The notes beneath the pieces were generated by a model. That model was not told where the DNA came from. It ran no database searches and was given only the letters and a program-made list of their open reading frames with translations. Positions 62,261-64,000 of a DNA stretch of 64,000 nucleotides are shown here, piece by piece. Position numbers and translations under genes: made by a program. Every line of letters begins with the position of its first letter. Positions within the stretch are counted from its first letter, which is position 1. Source of the DNA: Echinarachnius parma (taxonomy: Eukaryota > Echinodermata > Echinoidea > Clypeasteroida > Echinarachniidae); the NCBI GenBank assembly GCA_037951105.1, contig JBAMJV010010141.1, positions 17,079-81,078 of the forward strand, in the 5' to 3' direction.

Positions 62261-64000
62261 GTATTAGCCTGCACCGTTTTCCATAAGGATCAACGTATGA
62301 GGCGGATTTAGAACTCAAAGGTTAAATTAACGAGGGCCGACCGGGAAGGACCTAGCGAGTGTGTGCAGGTCTGCCGGAGTTTCGGGGGGCCGCGCGGCAA
62401 GACAGGTTATGCTCTCGCATGCTAGCTGCCGCGCCAACTACCTATTACCAGTGAGAGAAAAGGTCCCATTAAGGAGATCTCTTATACGGGGTATACTCAG
62501 CGTACGGACGCAGGATTCATAGCTCAACGCACTGAAAGTTGGCATACACTATGGTATACACACGCAAGAACCACAATGCTTTCGTCTCTACTACTGCGCT
62601 ATAGCGAAAGTTCAATGAACCGAGGCGCTCGGGTAACTTATTTGGCAGGGCTAAAACTGTGTTTATCTCAATCAAGGGTCTGATTTTAAAAGAATGACCG
62701 TGGCAAATTAGAATTTACCGTGCCGTTTTCAAGAAATTTAAGGAAATATAAAGATACTAACATGCGTAAGTCATTTTGAAACGACTGGTAGACTCCGCTC
62801 TAGTCTCCCCTGTAAAGGCATGCCCGATCAAAAAAGGCGCGCAGTGCAACGTACAGTCCCATGGACTTTGCCCCGCACGATGCGAGTCGAGTGTATGAGC
62901 GTAGCACATGGCGATGCATGTGTGCCCATGATTGTGTGTAACGTAAATGTTTCACATTCGTCCATTCGCCTGGCCTGATCTACTCCCAGTGCGTCTGTTA
63001 ATCATGTTGGCTATATATTCCATTTCGTTATTTCGTATATATCAAGATTCAGAACTCAGAAGATAGAGTGGATCTTGGCTTTTAGGACTAATGGTTTGTA
63101 AAGGGTTAGGATAATATTAGTTTTATGTTTGGTTGGGTATTATTATTAGGGTCAAGTTCGAGTTGCGGAACTTAAAGCCTGTTAAATGGAGTCCTATCCC
63201 CGTCCCATCACGAACTAGGCATAACGAGACGTATAACTAATGGGTGTAGACCAACGTGACCAAGATAACGCGCTCCATTCCAGGGCGGAGATATTTTCCC
63301 ACGGTCAGTCACAGGCATATCATGTAACGTAGGGGAAGAGGGGGGGGGGGGGGATTTCCTTGTAAATTGTGATTGTTATCATTACTGTTGGTCGCTATTT
63401 AGTGTTTATTACAACAATACTTCTTACAACTGAGAGCGAGAGTAAAAACGCTCATTTAAATAAAACAATCATTTTATTCCGAAATATAATATACCTGTTC
63501 ATGTACTTGCTAAGTCATTCTTCAATACAATATACAAGCACGGTCGTTATAAATAACTTGAAATGTGTTGTTCATGTTACATGATCACGCAAAGATATGT
63601 ACACACATATGTTTTTTGTAAATATTAATTTCAATCCCCCTTCCCAATCGTAATGATATTAAAAAGATGATCATGATATTAGTTTGATATAAACTGATCA
63701 GTAAGTATGCTAATTTCGAGAAAACAATTAACACATTCTGCTAAGCTAGCTAGCGCGCTCTCCTCTGTGTGATATACATGATCGGCTTCGCTACGATACA
63801 CATACTGAATTACGCGTAAAACGACTCAAACTACAATCTAGTCGGAGCGATTAGTTTGCTCGCTCAAGTGGCTGAAATATGACACCTGCGCCTCGCAAGC
63901 CAGCGTACGTGATTCTCCGTTGGGGGGGAAAGCTAGTATCTCCGTAATGGGACCCTTTCCCTCACTGATTACAAGTTCTGAAAAGTAACGAAAATGCAAG
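62261..64000. other. Unassigned DNA, GC-richer, with a diverged inverted pair
   Basis: No recognised gene. A GC-richer patch (62,340-62,450) precedes TACCAGTGAGAGAAAAGGTC (62,445 on). Its diverged reverse complement is at 63,938-63,971 (34-bp match, five differences). A G-run of about 16 nt lies near 63,339-63,353. The 71-codon frame at 63,369 has no motif. Confidence 0.4.
62444..62478. repeat. Left member of a 34-bp inverted repeat pair
   Basis: Matches 63,938-63,971 in reverse (29 of 34 positions). The 1.5-kb span between could be an element whose ends are too diverged to see. Confidence 0.5.

Noticed and set aside
62300-62500. Possible structured RNA gene in a GC-richer patch
   Set aside because: No tRNA cloverleaf, snRNA or rRNA signature could be recognised by eye.

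Overview
The window looks like nuclear DNA of a marine invertebrate animal. It is AT-rich, dense in nested transposable elements, and has almost no ordinary gene content. An echinoderm, hemichordate or lancelet would fit. The hints are CR1/Jockey-type non-LTR retrotransposons, one with a 2A-like peptide, another with a PHD-type zinc finger; a decayed NACHT (NLR-type) receptor fragment; long poly-G/poly-C runs; and many TIR-bearing non-autonomous elements. The species assignment is inference only.

Layout. 1-5,000: truncated non-LTR fragments, a (TG)n tract and C-runs. 5,000-8,570: an apparently intact non-LTR element on the minus strand, with endonuclease plus reverse transcriptase, a hydrophobic N-terminus and DIHQNPGP. 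9,517-12,540: a decayed PHD-EN-RT element on the plus strand. 14,471-18,815: a 121-bp tandem duplication, then a 4.1-kb minisatellite of about 91-bp units with a ~1,013-bp higher-order period. 19,278-20,013: a NACHT pseudogene. 20,389-21,179: a piggyBac-like TTAA element. 21.4-25.2 kb: TA-flanked MITEs, repeat fragments and one candidate transmembrane exon. 25,615-28,880: a broken non-LTR element interrupted by an insertion. 29.2-33.1 kb: foldbacks and TTAA-flanked elements. 34,305-36,423: a 5'-truncated non-LTR insertion with an open RT reading frame.

36.7-49.6 kb is the most unusual part. Three non-coding elements (36,700-39,210; 41,407-46,081; 46,330-49,131) each begin GGGC and end GCCC. 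Each has ~15-18 bp inverted termini and a 4-bp target duplication, exact in two and 3/4 in the third. Each is filled with its own short GC-rich motif, scattered in both orientations through AT-rich DNA. Two of them sit inside a larger TA-flanked inverted-repeat element (41,055-49,631), whose intact opposite arm supplies an empty site.

49.6-64.0 kb: a 2.56-kb segment is present twice in direct orientation (50,242-52,810 and 59,302-61,863). The copies flank a second intact non-LTR element (CDS 53,922-57,035, minus) and a 598-bp foldback element with 13-bp direct repeats. The rest is unassigned non-coding DNA.

No rRNA, tRNA, CRISPR array or operon was recognised. The recognisable proteins are retrotransposon endonuclease/RT proteins plus remnants of host genes; nothing here forms a pathway.
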